DNA of 64,000 bases from Microtetraspora fusca (GTDB taxonomy: Bacteria; Actinomycetota; Actinomycetes; Streptosporangiales; Streptosporangiaceae), in contig NZ_BBYK01000038.1 in NCBI RefSeq assembly GCF_001570365.1, positions 106,201-170,200 on the forward strand, written 5' to 3'. Shown in pieces: positions 8,775-17,047 of the stretch. Numbering within the stretch: the first letter of the stretch is position 1; each line of letters opens with the position of its first letter. The notes below the pieces were generated by a model. The model was not told where the DNA came from. It saw only the letters and a list, made by a program, of their open reading frames with translations, and ran no database searches. The position numbers and the translations under genes were made by a program.

Positions 8775-10703
8775 TCACGACTCCGGGACGAAGTGGGCGA
8801 GGACCTCCGGGTTGGCCATCGCGTCGCGGTTGGCGGCCTTCTCGACCGGGGTGCCGAGCAGGATCTTCCGTACCGGGACCTCCAGCTTCTTGCCGGAAAG
8901 GGTCCGCGGGATGCCGGGGACCCGGTGGAACTCGTCCGGCACGTGGCGGGGGGACAGCTCGCTGCGCAGCGCAGCGCGCAGCCGCGCGACCAGGTCCTCG
9001 GTCAGCTCCGCGCCCGGCGCGAGGGTGACGTAGAGCAGCAGCCGCCCGTCCTGGCCGAGCTGCCCGGTGTCGATCACCAGGCTGTCCTCGATCTCCTCGA
9101 ACCGCTCGACGACCCGGTAGAACTCGCTGGTCCCCATGCGGACGCCGCCGCGGTTGAGGGTGGAGTCGGAGCGGCCGTAGATCACGCATCCGCCGTCCGG
9201 CAGGATCTTGATCCAGTCGCCGTGCCGCCAGATGCCCGGGTAGTCGGCGAAGTACGACTCGCGGTAGCGGTCGCCGGACGGGTCGTTCCAGAACATGACC
9301 GGCATGGACGGCATGGGCGTGGTCACCACCAGCTCGCCCACCTCGCCGACGACCGGGTTCCCGGCCGCGTCGAAGGACTCGACCCGGGCGCCCAGGCAGC
9401 GGCACGGGATCACACCCGCGCGGATCGGCAGCAGCGGCACCGCGCCCACGAAGCCGGTGCAGACGTCCGTGCCGCCGGAGAACGACCCGAGCTGCACGTC
9501 CGGCTTCACGTCCGAGTAGACCCACGCGAAGCCCTCGGGCGGCAGCGGCGACCCGGTCGAGCCGATCCCCCGCAGCCGCTCCAGCCCGGACGGCCGCAGG
9601 CCCGCCTTCATGGAGGCCACGATGTACGGCGCGCCGGTGCCGAAGTAGGTGACGCCCTCGCGCGCGGCCACCTCCCACAGCGCCCCGGTGTCCGGGTGGG
9701 CGGCGCTGCCGTCGTACAGGACGACGGTGGCGCCCACGAGGAGGCCGCCGATGAGGAAGTTCCACATCATCCAGCCGGTGGTGGTGTACCAGAAGAACAC
9801 GTCGCCCTCGCCCAGGTCCTGGTGGAAGCTGAGCGCCTTGAGGTGTTCGAGCACGATGCCGCCGTGGCCGTGCACGATCGGCTTGGGCAGCCCGGTGGTG
9901 CCGGAGGAGTAGAGCACCCACAGCGGGTGGCCGAAAGGGACCCGCTCGAACGCGGGCTCGGCGACCTCGGCGCGGAGCGTCTCCCAGTCCAGCTCCTCGC
10001 CGGCGGCGACGTCCGCGCCGTCCTCGGCGGGAACCGAGGGGATCCACACCGTCGCGGCCAGGCCGGGCAGCTTGGCCGCGATGTCGCGTACGACGCCCGC
10101 CCGGCCGAACTGCTTGCCGTTGTAGCGGTAGCCGTCCACGGCGACGAGCACCTTCGGCTCGATCTGGGTGAACCGGTCGATGACGCTGGGCGCCCCGAAG
10201 TCGGGCGAGCAGGACGACCAGATGGCGCCCAGCGACGCCGTGGCCAGGAACGCGATCAGTGCTTCCGGAATGTTCGGCACATATCCGGCGACCCGGTCGC
10301 CGCACCCCACGCCGAGCCGGATCAGGCCCGCCCGGACCCGGCCCACCTCGGCGCGCAGCTCACCCAGCGTGTACGTCCGCCTGTTTCCGGATTCATCACG
10401 AAATATCACGGCAAGGCGGTCGGGGTCGCCGCGCAGCGCGTTCTCGGCGTAGTTGAGGGTCGTGCCCTCGAACCAGGTGACGTCGGGCATCGTCCCGCTG
10501 AGGACCGGCCCGTCACCCCGGTCGCCCACCACGGCGAAGTAGTCCCAGATCGACGTCCAGAACTCGGCCGGAGACTCGACCGACCAGCGCCATATGTCCT
10601 GGTAGTCACCCTCCCTGCCGAGCCACTCGGCGTAGCGGGTGATCTTTGCGTTGCGCACGACCTCCGCGGTGGGTTCCCACAGCAGAGCACCTTCCTCGAC
10701 CAT
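8775..10703 (-). CDS. aacS: Acetoacetyl-CoA synthetase
   Basis: Acetoacetate:CoA ligase (AMP-forming), 642 residues, which activates acetoacetate for ketone-body, leucine or polyhydroxybutyrate metabolism. The ANL-superfamily phosphate loop YSSGTTGLPKP is in the middle of the protein, GSFSGGTDVCTGF and YGRSDSTLNRGGVRMG are the typical A5/A8-like segments, and the C-terminal catalytic lysine is in TLSGKKLEVPVRK. The N-terminal WSVESPAEFW matches the ACAS_N domain and the length matches AacS. ATG at 10703 (MVEEGALLWEP) is chosen because the frame upstream runs into the neighbouring gene without homology. It is a single gene ending at a hairpin. Confidence 0.9.
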   Translation of the reverse strand: MVEEGALLWEPTAEVVRNAKITRYAEWLGREGDYQDIWRWSVESPAEFWTSIWDYFAVVGDRGDGPVLSGTMPDVTWFEGTTLNYAENALRGDPDRLAVIFRDESGNRRTYTLGELRAEVGRVRAGLIRLGVGCGDRVAGYVPNIPEALIAFLATASLGAIWSSCSPDFGAPSVIDRFTQIEPKVLVAVDGYRYNGKQFGRAGVVRDIAAKLPGLAATVWIPSVPAEDGADVAAGEELDWETLRAEVAEPAFERVPFGHPLWVLYSSGTTGLPKPIVHGHGGIVLEHLKALSFHQDLGEGDVFFWYTTTGWMMWNFLIGGLLVGATVVLYDGSAAHPDTGALWEVAAREGVTYFGTGAPYIVASMKAGLRPSGLERLRGIGSTGSPLPPEGFAWVYSDVKPDVQLGSFSGGTDVCTGFVGAVPLLPIRAGVIPCRCLGARVESFDAAGNPVVGEVGELVVTTPMPSMPVMFWNDPSGDRYRESYFADYPGIWRHGDWIKILPDGGCVIYGRSDSTLNRGGVRMGTSEFYRVVERFEEIEDSLVIDTGQLGQDGRLLLYVTLAPGAELTEDLVARLRAALRSELSPRHVPDEFHRVPGIPRTLSGKKLEVPVRKILLGTPVEKAANRDAMANPEVLAHFVPES

Positions 10704-10765
10704 GCCCCCATCCTGACGAGGCAGGCCCGCCGTGTCACCATCTCCATCCACATACGACAGACCCG

Positions 10766-11695
10766 TCATATGGTGCCCGCCCCCATGAACCGCGCCCGCA
10801 GGTGGTCCACCGCGACCCGCGCGGCCGTCCCGATCGCCGCGTCCGCGCGCGGCTGGTTCTGGGCGGTGCCGATCGACCGGGTGAACACGGCGATGGCGTA
10901 CCGGCCGCCGTCGGGGTACTCGATGACGCCCACCTCGTTCCTGACCGTCGGCAGCGTCCCGGTCTTGCCACTGACCGCCACGTCGTCGTACGGGAAGCCG
11001 GAGGCGAGCCGGTGCGGCCACACCTGCAGGCCCATCAGCCGGCGTACGGCGGCGCACGAGGCGGGCCCGGCGGCCTCGTCCCGCCAGATCATGCCGAGCA
11101 GCCGGGTCATGTCCCGGCACGTGCTGCGGCTGGTTCTGGCCGGGTCGAGCACGCGGAGCCGGGAGAGCACAGCCGGGTCGGTGGTCATCTGGGAGAGCTC
11201 GGCCATGTCCGCCGCCCCCGCGTCCTCCCGCATCGTCGTGAACAGTTCGGCGCACGAGTGCTCGACCCACGTGTGGGACAGGCCGAGGTCCGCGAGCACG
11301 GCGTTGACCTCGTCGAGGCCGACCCGCGCGAGCAGCGTGTCCGCCGACGCGTTGTCGCTCACGCTGATCGTGAGGTAGGCGAGGTCCCTGAGCGAGGCCG
11401 TGACCTCGTCCAGCATGGCCGAGACGCCGGTGCCGCCTCCGGGGCGCCCCTCAGCGGACACCGTGACCCGTTCCGCCGGATCGATCAGCCCGCGCTCCGC
11501 CTGCCGATAGAACGCGACCAGCAGCGGCACCTTGAACACCGAGGCCAGCACGACGGGCTCGTCGGCGCCCAGGCCGACCTCGCGGCCGGTGTCGATGTCC
11601 ACCGCGTGCAACCACCCGGTGACCCCCGCCGTACGGAAGATCTGTTCGAGCTGCTTCAAGAGAGGAACCCCATGGCGGGACGGGGGGCCACCCAC
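10766..11695 (-). CDS. Class A beta-lactamase-like serine hydrolase
   Basis: Penicillin-recognising serine hydrolase of 309 residues. The nucleophile motif SVFK is at 52-55, SDN at 113-115 and KTG at 244-246, the three boxes of class A beta-lactamases. Two things are odd: no signal peptide is visible at either possible start, and the ExxLN motif bearing the deacylating Glu is not evident at the expected distance after SDN (the stretch reads WVEHSCAELF). It may therefore be a related amidase or esterase. The GTG at 11695 has no ribosome-binding site; a TTG at 11659 overlaps the LysR stop (TTGA) and would be translationally coupled. It is co-oriented with the LysR gene. Confidence 0.75.
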   Translation of the reverse strand: MGGPPSRHGVPLLKQLEQIFRTAGVTGWLHAVDIDTGREVGLGADEPVVLASVFKVPLLVAFYRQAERGLIDPAERVTVSAEGRPGGGTGVSAMLDEVTASLRDLAYLTISVSDNASADTLLARVGLDEVNAVLADLGLSHTWVEHSCAELFTTMREDAGAADMAELSQMTTDPAVLSRLRVLDPARTSRSTCRDMTRLLGMIWRDEAAGPASCAAVRRLMGLQVWPHRLASGFPYDDVAVSGKTGTLPTVRNEVGVIEYPDGGRYAIAVFTRSIGTAQNQPRADAAIGTAARVAVDHLRARFMGAGTI

Positions 11696-12603
11696 GTGCG
11701 CGGCGGCGCGCCTTCGTCGGACATCCCCGCATCCTCCCGCAGAACGCGTGTGGTGAGATCGGCGAACCCCGCCACGTGCTCGGACGGTTCGCCGCGCCAG
11801 GCGGTGGAGATCCGCCAGGCCAGCGGGGAGCCGGCCAGCGGGCGCCAGACCACACCGGGCACGTCCGCGCGCTGCCCGAGCGCGACCGCGGTCCCGGCGA
11901 GGACGAGCCCGATCGTGAACTGACCGTGGACGGCGTGCCGGACCTCGGCCGGGACGAAACCGTGCCGCCTGCAGCCGGCCAGGGTCTCGTCGTGCAGGCC
12001 GGGTTCGAGCGTGCGGGGCGGCAGCACGAGCTCGCGCCCGGCCAGGTCGGCCAGGTGCACCGTGGCCAGCGTGGCCAGCTCGTCCTCCTCACACAGCAGC
12101 ACCCCCGGGTGCTGGACCAGGACGGGGCCGAAGCCGAGTCCCGACGCCGCCACGGGATGCCGCAGCACGCCCAGGTCGAGCTCGCCGCCGAGCAGCGCGT
12201 CCACCTGGTCCGACGTGCCCATCTCGGCCGGCGTGAGCCGTACGTCGGGGTTGTCGGCGCGGAACCGGGCGATCAGCGCGGCGAGCACCGACGCGCCCAG
12301 GTCGGGCGGGACGGCGGCGCGCAGGCTCGCCGTGTCACCCCGCACGGTCCGCGCCATCAGCTCCCTGATCCGCTCGGCCCGGGCCACGAGCTCGCGCGCC
12401 TCGGGCAGCAGCAGCCGCCCGGCGCCGGTGAGCCTGACCTGGCGGCTGGTCCGGTCGAACAGCCGGACGCCCAGCTCGTCCTCCAGCCGCTTGACCCGCT
12501 GGCTGAGCGGGGGCTGCGCCATGCCGAGCCGGGCCGCCGCGTTGCCGAAGTGCAGTTCCTCGGCGATGACGACGAAGTACCTCAGATGCCGTACGAGGTC
12601 CAT
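11656..12603 (-). CDS. LysR-family transcriptional regulator
   Basis: Regulator of 315 residues. Residues 1-60 form the winged helix-turn-helix (HFGNAAARLGMAQPPLSQRVKRLEDELGVRLFDR in pieces), the rest the two-lobed effector domain. ATG at 12603 (MDLVRHLRYF) is preferred over the longer frame because LysR proteins begin this way. The gene diverges from a penicillin-binding-protein gene and its stop codon overlaps a possible start of the beta-lactamase-like gene, the layout of ampR-type regulators. A palindrome with a LysR-like form lies 24 bases upstream of its start. Confidence 0.87.
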   Translation of the reverse strand: MDLVRHLRYFVVIAEELHFGNAAARLGMAQPPLSQRVKRLEDELGVRLFDRTSRQVRLTGAGRLLLPEARELVARAERIRELMARTVRGDTASLRAAVPPDLGASVLAALIARFRADNPDVRLTPAEMGTSDQVDALLGGELDLGVLRHPVAASGLGFGPVLVQHPGVLLCEEDELATLATVHLADLAGRELVLPPRTLEPGLHDETLAGCRRHGFVPAEVRHAVHGQFTIGLVLAGTAVALGQRADVPGVVWRPLAGSPLAWRISTAWRGEPSEHVAGFADLTTRVLREDAGMSDEGAPPRTWVAPRPAMGFLS

Positions 12604-12626
12604 GGGCTGTGATGATATCCGGTTCA

Positions 12627-12647
12627 ATATCGGTTTGACACCGATAT
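12627..12647. promoter_or_regulatory. Putative LysR operator dyad
   Basis: Perfect inverted repeat ATATCGGT - 5 bases - ACCGATAT in the short divergent gap between the LysR gene and the penicillin-binding-protein gene. A second partial copy of the half-site lies to its left (GATATCC at 12614-12620). LysR proteins typically bind such interrupted dyads (T-N11-A) in the divergent promoter, repressing themselves and controlling the opposite gene. Confidence 0.6.
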
Positions 12648-12710
12648 CACTATTGGACACGAACGCCGGGGTCTGGTCCTCTTGCCTGCACGGACACGCA
12701 AGGGGGAAAT

Positions 12711-14567
12711 GTGCCGCGATTTACGGAACTTAGGATGCAGCAACACGAGGTGAAGAGGCGGCGCCGGTGGCCGCTCGTGACGGCCGCCGCGCTCGTACCG
12801 GTCCTGGCGGCCGGCGGCGCGGTGTGGGCGCTGCGCACCACGGGGTCGCCCGAGGAGACCGCGGCGTCCTTCCTCGCCGCCTGGTCCAGATCCGACTACG
12901 GGGCGATGCGCGCGCTGACCGCCGACCCGCCCGCCGACTTCCAGCGCGTGTACACGGACTTCCGCGCCGCCCTGAAACTCGCCTCCGCCCGGTTCACCGT
13001 GAAGGGGAAGGCCCGCGAGAACGGCGACGGGAGCGAGGCCGTACGGTTCCACGCGGCGCTCGACGCGGCGGTGGACTTCTCCTACGACGGCGAGCTGCGG
13101 CTGGTGGAGCGCGACCGCGCCTGGCGGGTGGCGTGGACGCCGGCCGCGCTCCATCCCGGCCTCGCCGGAGGCGGCAAATTCCGGGTCATCTCGGCCAAAC
13201 CGGAACCGGCGCCGATCACGGCGGCCGACGGCACCAGGATCGACACCCCGGACGCGCCCGGCTCGGTCCGGCAACTCGTCGAGGCGCTCAAGGAGCGGTA
13301 CGGCTCCCGCCTCGCCGGCACCCCGTCCACCAGGGTGGATCTCATCGGCGCGGACGGCTCGGCCCGCACCGTCGCCGCCGCCGAGAAGTCGCCGGGCGAG
13401 GCGCTCACGACCACGATCGACCTGGGCGTCCACCGGGCCGGGGCCCGGGCCCTGGAGGAGGTGTCCAAGCCCGCGTCGCTCGTCGCGCTGCGCCCCTCGA
13501 CCGGCGAGATCCTCGCCGTCGTGAACAAACCGGGCGGATTCAACCGCGCGCTGCTCGGCACGTACCCACCCGGATCGACGTTCAAGGTCGTCACCGCGTC
13601 GGCGCTCGTCGCCGACGGCATGAGCGCCACCGAGACCGTGAAGTGCCCGGCGGAGCAGACGATCGGCGGCTACACCTTCCACAACTCCCACCACGAGGAC
13701 TTCGGCACGATCCCGCTGCTGGCGGCCTTCGCCCACTCGTGCAACACGACGTTCGGCGACCTCGCCGTCAACCGGCTCGGCGCGAAGCGGATGAGCGCGG
13801 TCGCGTCCGGCTTCGGCTTCGGGCTGCCGATCCAGCCCGGCGTGCCCGCCGTCCGCGCGCAGTTCCCCGCCCCCAAGGACGCGACCGACCTCGCCTCGGC
13901 CGCGATCGGCCAGGGCCGGGTGCTGGCCAGCCCGCTCAACATGGCCGCCGTCGCCGCCGCCGTCGCGAACGGCACCTGGCGACCGCCGCGGCTCGTGCCC
14001 GCCGACCTCGTCCCGCCCGGCGGCTCCGGCCCGCGCGAGCTGGAGCCGGGCGTGGTGCGCGCGCTGCGCCGCCTCATGCCCGCCGTCGTCTCCGAGGGCA
14101 CCGCCCGGGGCGTCGCCTTCCCCGCCGGCACGGCCGGCAAGACCGGGACCGCCGAGTACGGCTCGGGCGAGGAGCCGCCCACACACTCGTGGTTCATCGG
14201 CTACCGGGGCGACCTGGCGTTCGCCGTCATCGTCGAGGGCGGCGGCATGGGCGCCGCCGTGGCCGCGCCCGCCGCGGCCCGCTTCCTGGACGGCCTCACT
14301 CAGCGGCCGGTGAGGCGGGCGACGGCCGCCACGACCTCCGAGGCGTTGGACAGGTCGGGCAGGACGATGTCCGCCCCCGCCTCGCGCAGTTCGGCGGCGG
14401 TGGACCGGCCCGACGCGACCGCGATCATCGCCGCGCCGCCGATGCGGGCGGCCTGCACGTCCCGGGTCGAGTCGCCGATCAGCACCGTGTTCGCGGAGGT
14501 GAACGCCCCGCCGTACCGCTCCTTGGCCCGCCCCTGGGCCACCTGGAGCAGCGTGGCCTTGGGATAG
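12711..14567 (+). CDS. Penicillin-binding transpeptidase, MecA-N type, with antisense-derived tail
   Basis: Class B-like penicillin-binding protein that cross-links peptidoglycan at the outer membrane face. A membrane anchor at residues 20-42 is followed by an NTF2-like MecA_N domain (about 47-150) and the transpeptidase domain with STFK (Ser289), SCN (343-345) and KTGT (477-480). The GTG at 12711 is preceded by AGGGGG. The domain ends normally at about residue 528 (AAARFLDGLT), but no stop follows: the frame continues 88 residues through the whole 3' part of the convergent HAD gene. That tail is Ser/Ala/Arg-rich and looks like noncoding antisense. The MecA-like N-domain occurs in low-affinity PBPs as well as ordinary ones. 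Confidence 0.85.
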   Translation: MPRFTELRMQQHEVKRRRRWPLVTAAALVPVLAAGGAVWALRTTGSPEETAASFLAAWSRSDYGAMRALTADPPADFQRVYTDFRAALKLASARFTVKGKARENGDGSEAVRFHAALDAAVDFSYDGELRLVERDRAWRVAWTPAALHPGLAGGGKFRVISAKPEPAPITAADGTRIDTPDAPGSVRQLVEALKERYGSRLAGTPSTRVDLIGADGSARTVAAAEKSPGEALTTTIDLGVHRAGARALEEVSKPASLVALRPSTGEILAVVNKPGGFNRALLGTYPPGSTFKVVTASALVADGMSATETVKCPAEQTIGGYTFHNSHHEDFGTIPLLAAFAHSCNTTFGDLAVNRLGAKRMSAVASGFGFGLPIQPGVPAVRAQFPAPKDATDLASAAIGQGRVLASPLNMAAVAAAVANGTWRPPRLVPADLVPPGGSGPRELEPGVVRALRRLMPAVVSEGTARGVAFPAGTAGKTGTAEYGSGEEPPTHSWFIGYRGDLAFAVIVEGGGMGAAVAAPAAARFLDGLTQRPVRRATAATTSEALDRSGRTMSAPASRSSAAVDRPDATAIIAAPPMRAACTSRVESPISTVFAEVNAPPYRSLARPWATWSSVALG

Positions 14568-15001
14568 ACCTCCTCGCCGTATCCCCCGACTGCGAAGTCG
14601 ATCGTCTTGTCCAGCTTGAACGCCGTGAGCTTGTGGACCGCGTTGCTCCGGATCGTCCCGGTGAGGACCGACTGGATCACGCCGTCGAGCCGGGACACCG
14701 CCTTGAGCGCGTCCTTCGCGCCGGGCATCGCCCGCCCCTCGGCGGCCAGCCGCTTGCGCTTCGCGGCGAAGCTGACCTGCAACGCGTCGAGGAACTTGGG
14801 CAGGTGGTGATCCTCCACCGCGATGCCGTTGACGGCCAGCGTCTCAAAGACGATCTCGGAGTCGGGGCGGCCCATGGCCGGGGCGAGCTTCACCAGCGGC
14901 CGCCCGGTCACCATGCGGAACGCGTCGGCGTACGCCTCCCGGGTGACGATGGTGACGTCGACCAGGGTGAGATCGACGTTCCAGAGAACGAGGCGGTTGA
15001 T
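14300..15001 (-). CDS. HAD-family hydrolase with apparent AUC start
   Basis: Haloacid-dehalogenase-fold phosphatase. The first ATG (14914) would drop motif I; extending upstream gives LVLWNVDLTLVDV, the expected first strand and motif, then an alpha-helical cap, LTGT (motif II), a Lys in YPKATLLQVAQ (motif III) and VLIGDSTRDVQAA (motif IV). No ATG, GTG or TTG exists between the upstream stop codon and motif I. An ATC codon at 15001 stands 5 bases after a perfect GGAGG, so I take it as the start (233 residues). Motif I reads NxDxT, with Asn where the nucleophilic Asp normally is. The gene follows another HAD gene by 31 bases; its 3' end is overlapped by the PBP tail. Confidence 0.75.
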   Translation of the reverse strand: MNRLVLWNVDLTLVDVTIVTREAYADAFRMVTGRPLVKLAPAMGRPDSEIVFETLAVNGIAVEDHHLPKFLDALQVSFAAKRKRLAAEGRAMPGAKDALKAVSRLDGVIQSVLTGTIRSNAVHKLTAFKLDKTIDFAVGGYGEEVYPKATLLQVAQGRAKERYGGAFTSANTVLIGDSTRDVQAARIGGAAMIAVASGRSTAAELREAGADIVLPDLSNASEVVAAVARLTGR

Positions 15002-15032
15002 CGTGGCCTCCGGAGGGGGACGCGGGCCGGGT

Positions 15033-15665
15033 TCAGATCAGGTCGAGGGCGTTCGCGAGCGAGTCGACGACGGGGACGCCGACGCCCTCCAACTCGGCGC
15101 GGCTGCTCATGCCGCCCGTGTAGAGGATGGCCCGCGCGCCGACGTGCTGCGCGGCGAGCGCGTCGTCCACGCTGTCGCCGATCACGACGACCTTCTCCGG
15201 GTCGATGCCGAGAGCCAGGACGTGCGCGGCCATGTGCTCGGCCTTGGGCCCGCCGGCGGCGGCCCGCAGGCCGTCCACCCGGCTGAAGTGCCGGTCGATG
15301 CCCATCTCGCCGACCTTGGGCACCAGCCGCTCGTGGCTCCACATCGACAGCAGCGACTGGGTCCGCCCGGCGGCCTCCCACTCCTGGAGGCAGGTCAGGG
15401 CGCCGTCGGCCAGCTCGCAGGCGAGCATCAGGCGGTGGTAGTTGTCGTGGAACCCCTCGTCGAGCCGCTCCCATTCGCCGTCGTGGAGCGACCTGCCGAG
15501 CATCCGCTCGTACGCCACCCAGATGGGGCGGGTGTAGACGGCGCGGAACCCGTCGGGGTCGAAGGGGCCGATGCCGTACGGGCGGAAGACCTCGTTGGTC
15601 GCGCCCACCACGGCATCGATGTCGTGAAACAGCGTGCCGTTCCAGTCCCAAACAATGTGTGTCAT
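15033..15665 (-). CDS. HAD-family phosphatase (DWNGT type)
   Basis: Haloacid-dehalogenase-like phosphatase of 210 residues, cytosolic. Motif I is VWDWNGTLF (Asp nucleophile present, second acidic residue replaced by Asn, a recognised variant), motif II around LLSMWSH, motif III Lys in GGPKAEHM, motif IV VVVIGDSVDDALAAQ. The form resembles phosphoglycolate or nucleotide phosphatases. ATG at 15665 is chosen from the alignment of motif I; no clear ribosome-binding site is present. It heads a two-gene unit with the next HAD gene. Confidence 0.8.
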   Translation of the reverse strand: MTHIVWDWNGTLFHDIDAVVGATNEVFRPYGIGPFDPDGFRAVYTRPIWVAYERMLGRSLHDGEWERLDEGFHDNYHRLMLACELADGALTCLQEWEAAGRTQSLLSMWSHERLVPKVGEMGIDRHFSRVDGLRAAAGGPKAEHMAAHVLALGIDPEKVVVIGDSVDDALAAQHVGARAILYTGGMSSRAELEGVGVPVVDSLANALDLI

Positions 15666-15901
15666 ATCAACATGGATGATATCCAGCCATGACACCGGCG
15701 CAGGAGCGCTCCGCCACCTCATAGCGGTGACGCGCCACACCAACGCCCCCAGGGCCACCGCGAAAGGCCCGCTGAGGAGAGCCTGTCACATGCTGCCCGT
15801 CGCGAGTGCGGATCCAGATGGCTGCGTCACGAGGCGGAGGAGGAGGTCGGAGCCAAGCCTCCGGCCGACCATCCCGAGCCCCGCGGAGAGTCCGTGCCTG
15901 C
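15666..15901. other. Gap between HAD gene and IS element
   Basis: About 235 bases with lower GC than the surroundings and no supported gene; the short frames have no recognisable family. It probably contains the promoter of the HAD pair and the chromosome side of the IS junction. Confidence 0.4.
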
Positions 15902-16820
15902 GAGAACTGCGACCTAAGAGGTCGCGCGGATAGGCGTGCGGTCACGGTCGGCGGTCCGGGCGTTCGTCCCAGCGGTGAGTCGTCCATGCCTGCCTGATCC
16001 GGCTACGCACGGTAATGATCGTGTCGGCGAGGTCGAAGAATGCGTCGATGACGGTGGTGCGCCGCTCGTAGCAGCGGGCGAGCCGGCAGAAGGCGTTCTG
16101 CCAGGCGTGAGTGCGTTCGACATGCCAACGCTGACTGGCCTGGCTGGGCGCCTTCTCCCCCTTGTGCGCGATGCGTCCGTGCAGGCCGCGTTCGTTGAGC
16201 AGAGCGCGGGTCTTGTCCGAGTCGTAGCCGGCGTCCAGGTGCACGGTGATGTCGTCGGGCAACGGTCCCAGGTCGTCAAGACGGTCCAGGGTCGGGGCGA
16301 GCAACGGGGAGTCGTGACGGTTGGCGCCGGCCAGGACACGGCCCAGTGGAATACCGTATCCGTCCGTCATGCCCGAGCGTTTGAGGCCCTGTTTGCCGCG
16401 GTCGACCGGTGAGCGGCCGGCGGCCTCGCCGCCTCCGGGGGCCTTGGTGATGGAGCCGTCGACGGCAATCTGGTCGAGGACAAGGCCGATGATCCGGTCG
16501 TAGGAGTCCAGCGCTATCTGCTTGAGCCGGGCGAACACGCCCAGGCGTATCCACTCGTCGCGACGGCTGCGGATCGTGGTGGCCGAGCAGGTTGTGTCGG
16601 CAATCGCCTCGTAAGAGCAGCCGAAACGAAGCAGTTGCAGGAGCTTGTCGAAGATGACCCGGTCACTGATGCGCCGACGGTGGCAGCCGAGCGGATGGCC
16701 GGGGTGGTACTCCGGCCGCTCGGGCAGCAGGGCTGCGAATTGGCCCCAGAGCGGTTCTGTCAGCCATGATGGAAGCGCGGGCACAAGTCTCCCCAGTGAT
16801 CACAGAGCGTCGCAACTCCC
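15902..16820 (-). mobile_element. IS5-family insertion sequence (tentative ends)
   Basis: One transposase gene bounded by imperfect inverted repeats: GAGAACTGCGAC at 15902-15913 and, read inwards from the other side, GGGAGTTGCGAC at 16820-16809 (9 of 12 identical). The resulting length of about 0.92 kb is normal for IS5-type elements. I could not see a convincing target duplication next to these ends, so the borders are provisional. The transposase frame is intact, so the element may still be active. Confidence 0.55.
15942..16784 (-). CDS. IS5-family DDE transposase
   Basis: Intact transposase of 280 residues. The N-terminal part (LWGQFAALLPERP, YRRR-like RRRISDRVIFDKLLQLLRFG) is the DUF4096-type helical domain of IS5 elements; the catalytic triad is visible as Asp in AVDGSITK, Asp in HLDAGYDSDK and Glu in HVERTHAWQ. 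The GTG at 16784 is preceded by GGGGAG. Base use is less GC-rich than the flanking core genes, as expected of transferred DNA. Confidence 0.9.
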   Translation of the reverse strand: MPALPSWLTEPLWGQFAALLPERPEYHPGHPLGCHRRRISDRVIFDKLLQLLRFGCSYEAIADTTCSATTIRSRRDEWIRLGVFARLKQIALDSYDRIIGLVLDQIAVDGSITKAPGGGEAAGRSPVDRGKQGLKRSGMTDGYGIPLGRVLAGANRHDSPLLAPTLDRLDDLGPLPDDITVHLDAGYDSDKTRALLNERGLHGRIAHKGEKAPSQASQRWHVERTHAWQNAFCRLARCYERRTTVIDAFFDLADTIITVRSRIRQAWTTHRWDERPDRRP

Positions 16821-17047
16821 TGATCGTCGGCACCCGTGCCTGTCCTGCTGCCGGGCCCCACCATCGAGCCACGGCCTTGACCACCGGCGTCTCTGTGCGC
16901 GATCCGCACCCGACGAGCATGAAGTGCTGGGTGTAGATCGCTGTGACGTGAAGACGGGCAGGCGCGGTTCGTGCGGATCAGTGGGCGCTGCATTCGATGA
17001 GCAGTGCATCGGTGAGGACGAGTCGGGGTCAGAGGGCGCTGAGCGGC
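16821..17047. other. Gap beside IS element
   Basis: About 230 bases without a supported gene. A minus-strand frame (roughly 16760-16980, containing MLVGCGSRTETPVVKAVARW) might be the remnant of a gene cut by the insertion, but I do not recognise it and give it no function. Confidence 0.35.

Noticed and set aside
16663..16920. 85-codon minus-strand frame overlapping the end of the IS element
   Set aside because: Starts outside and runs through the transposase in another frame; no recognisable family. At most a remnant of a disrupted gene.
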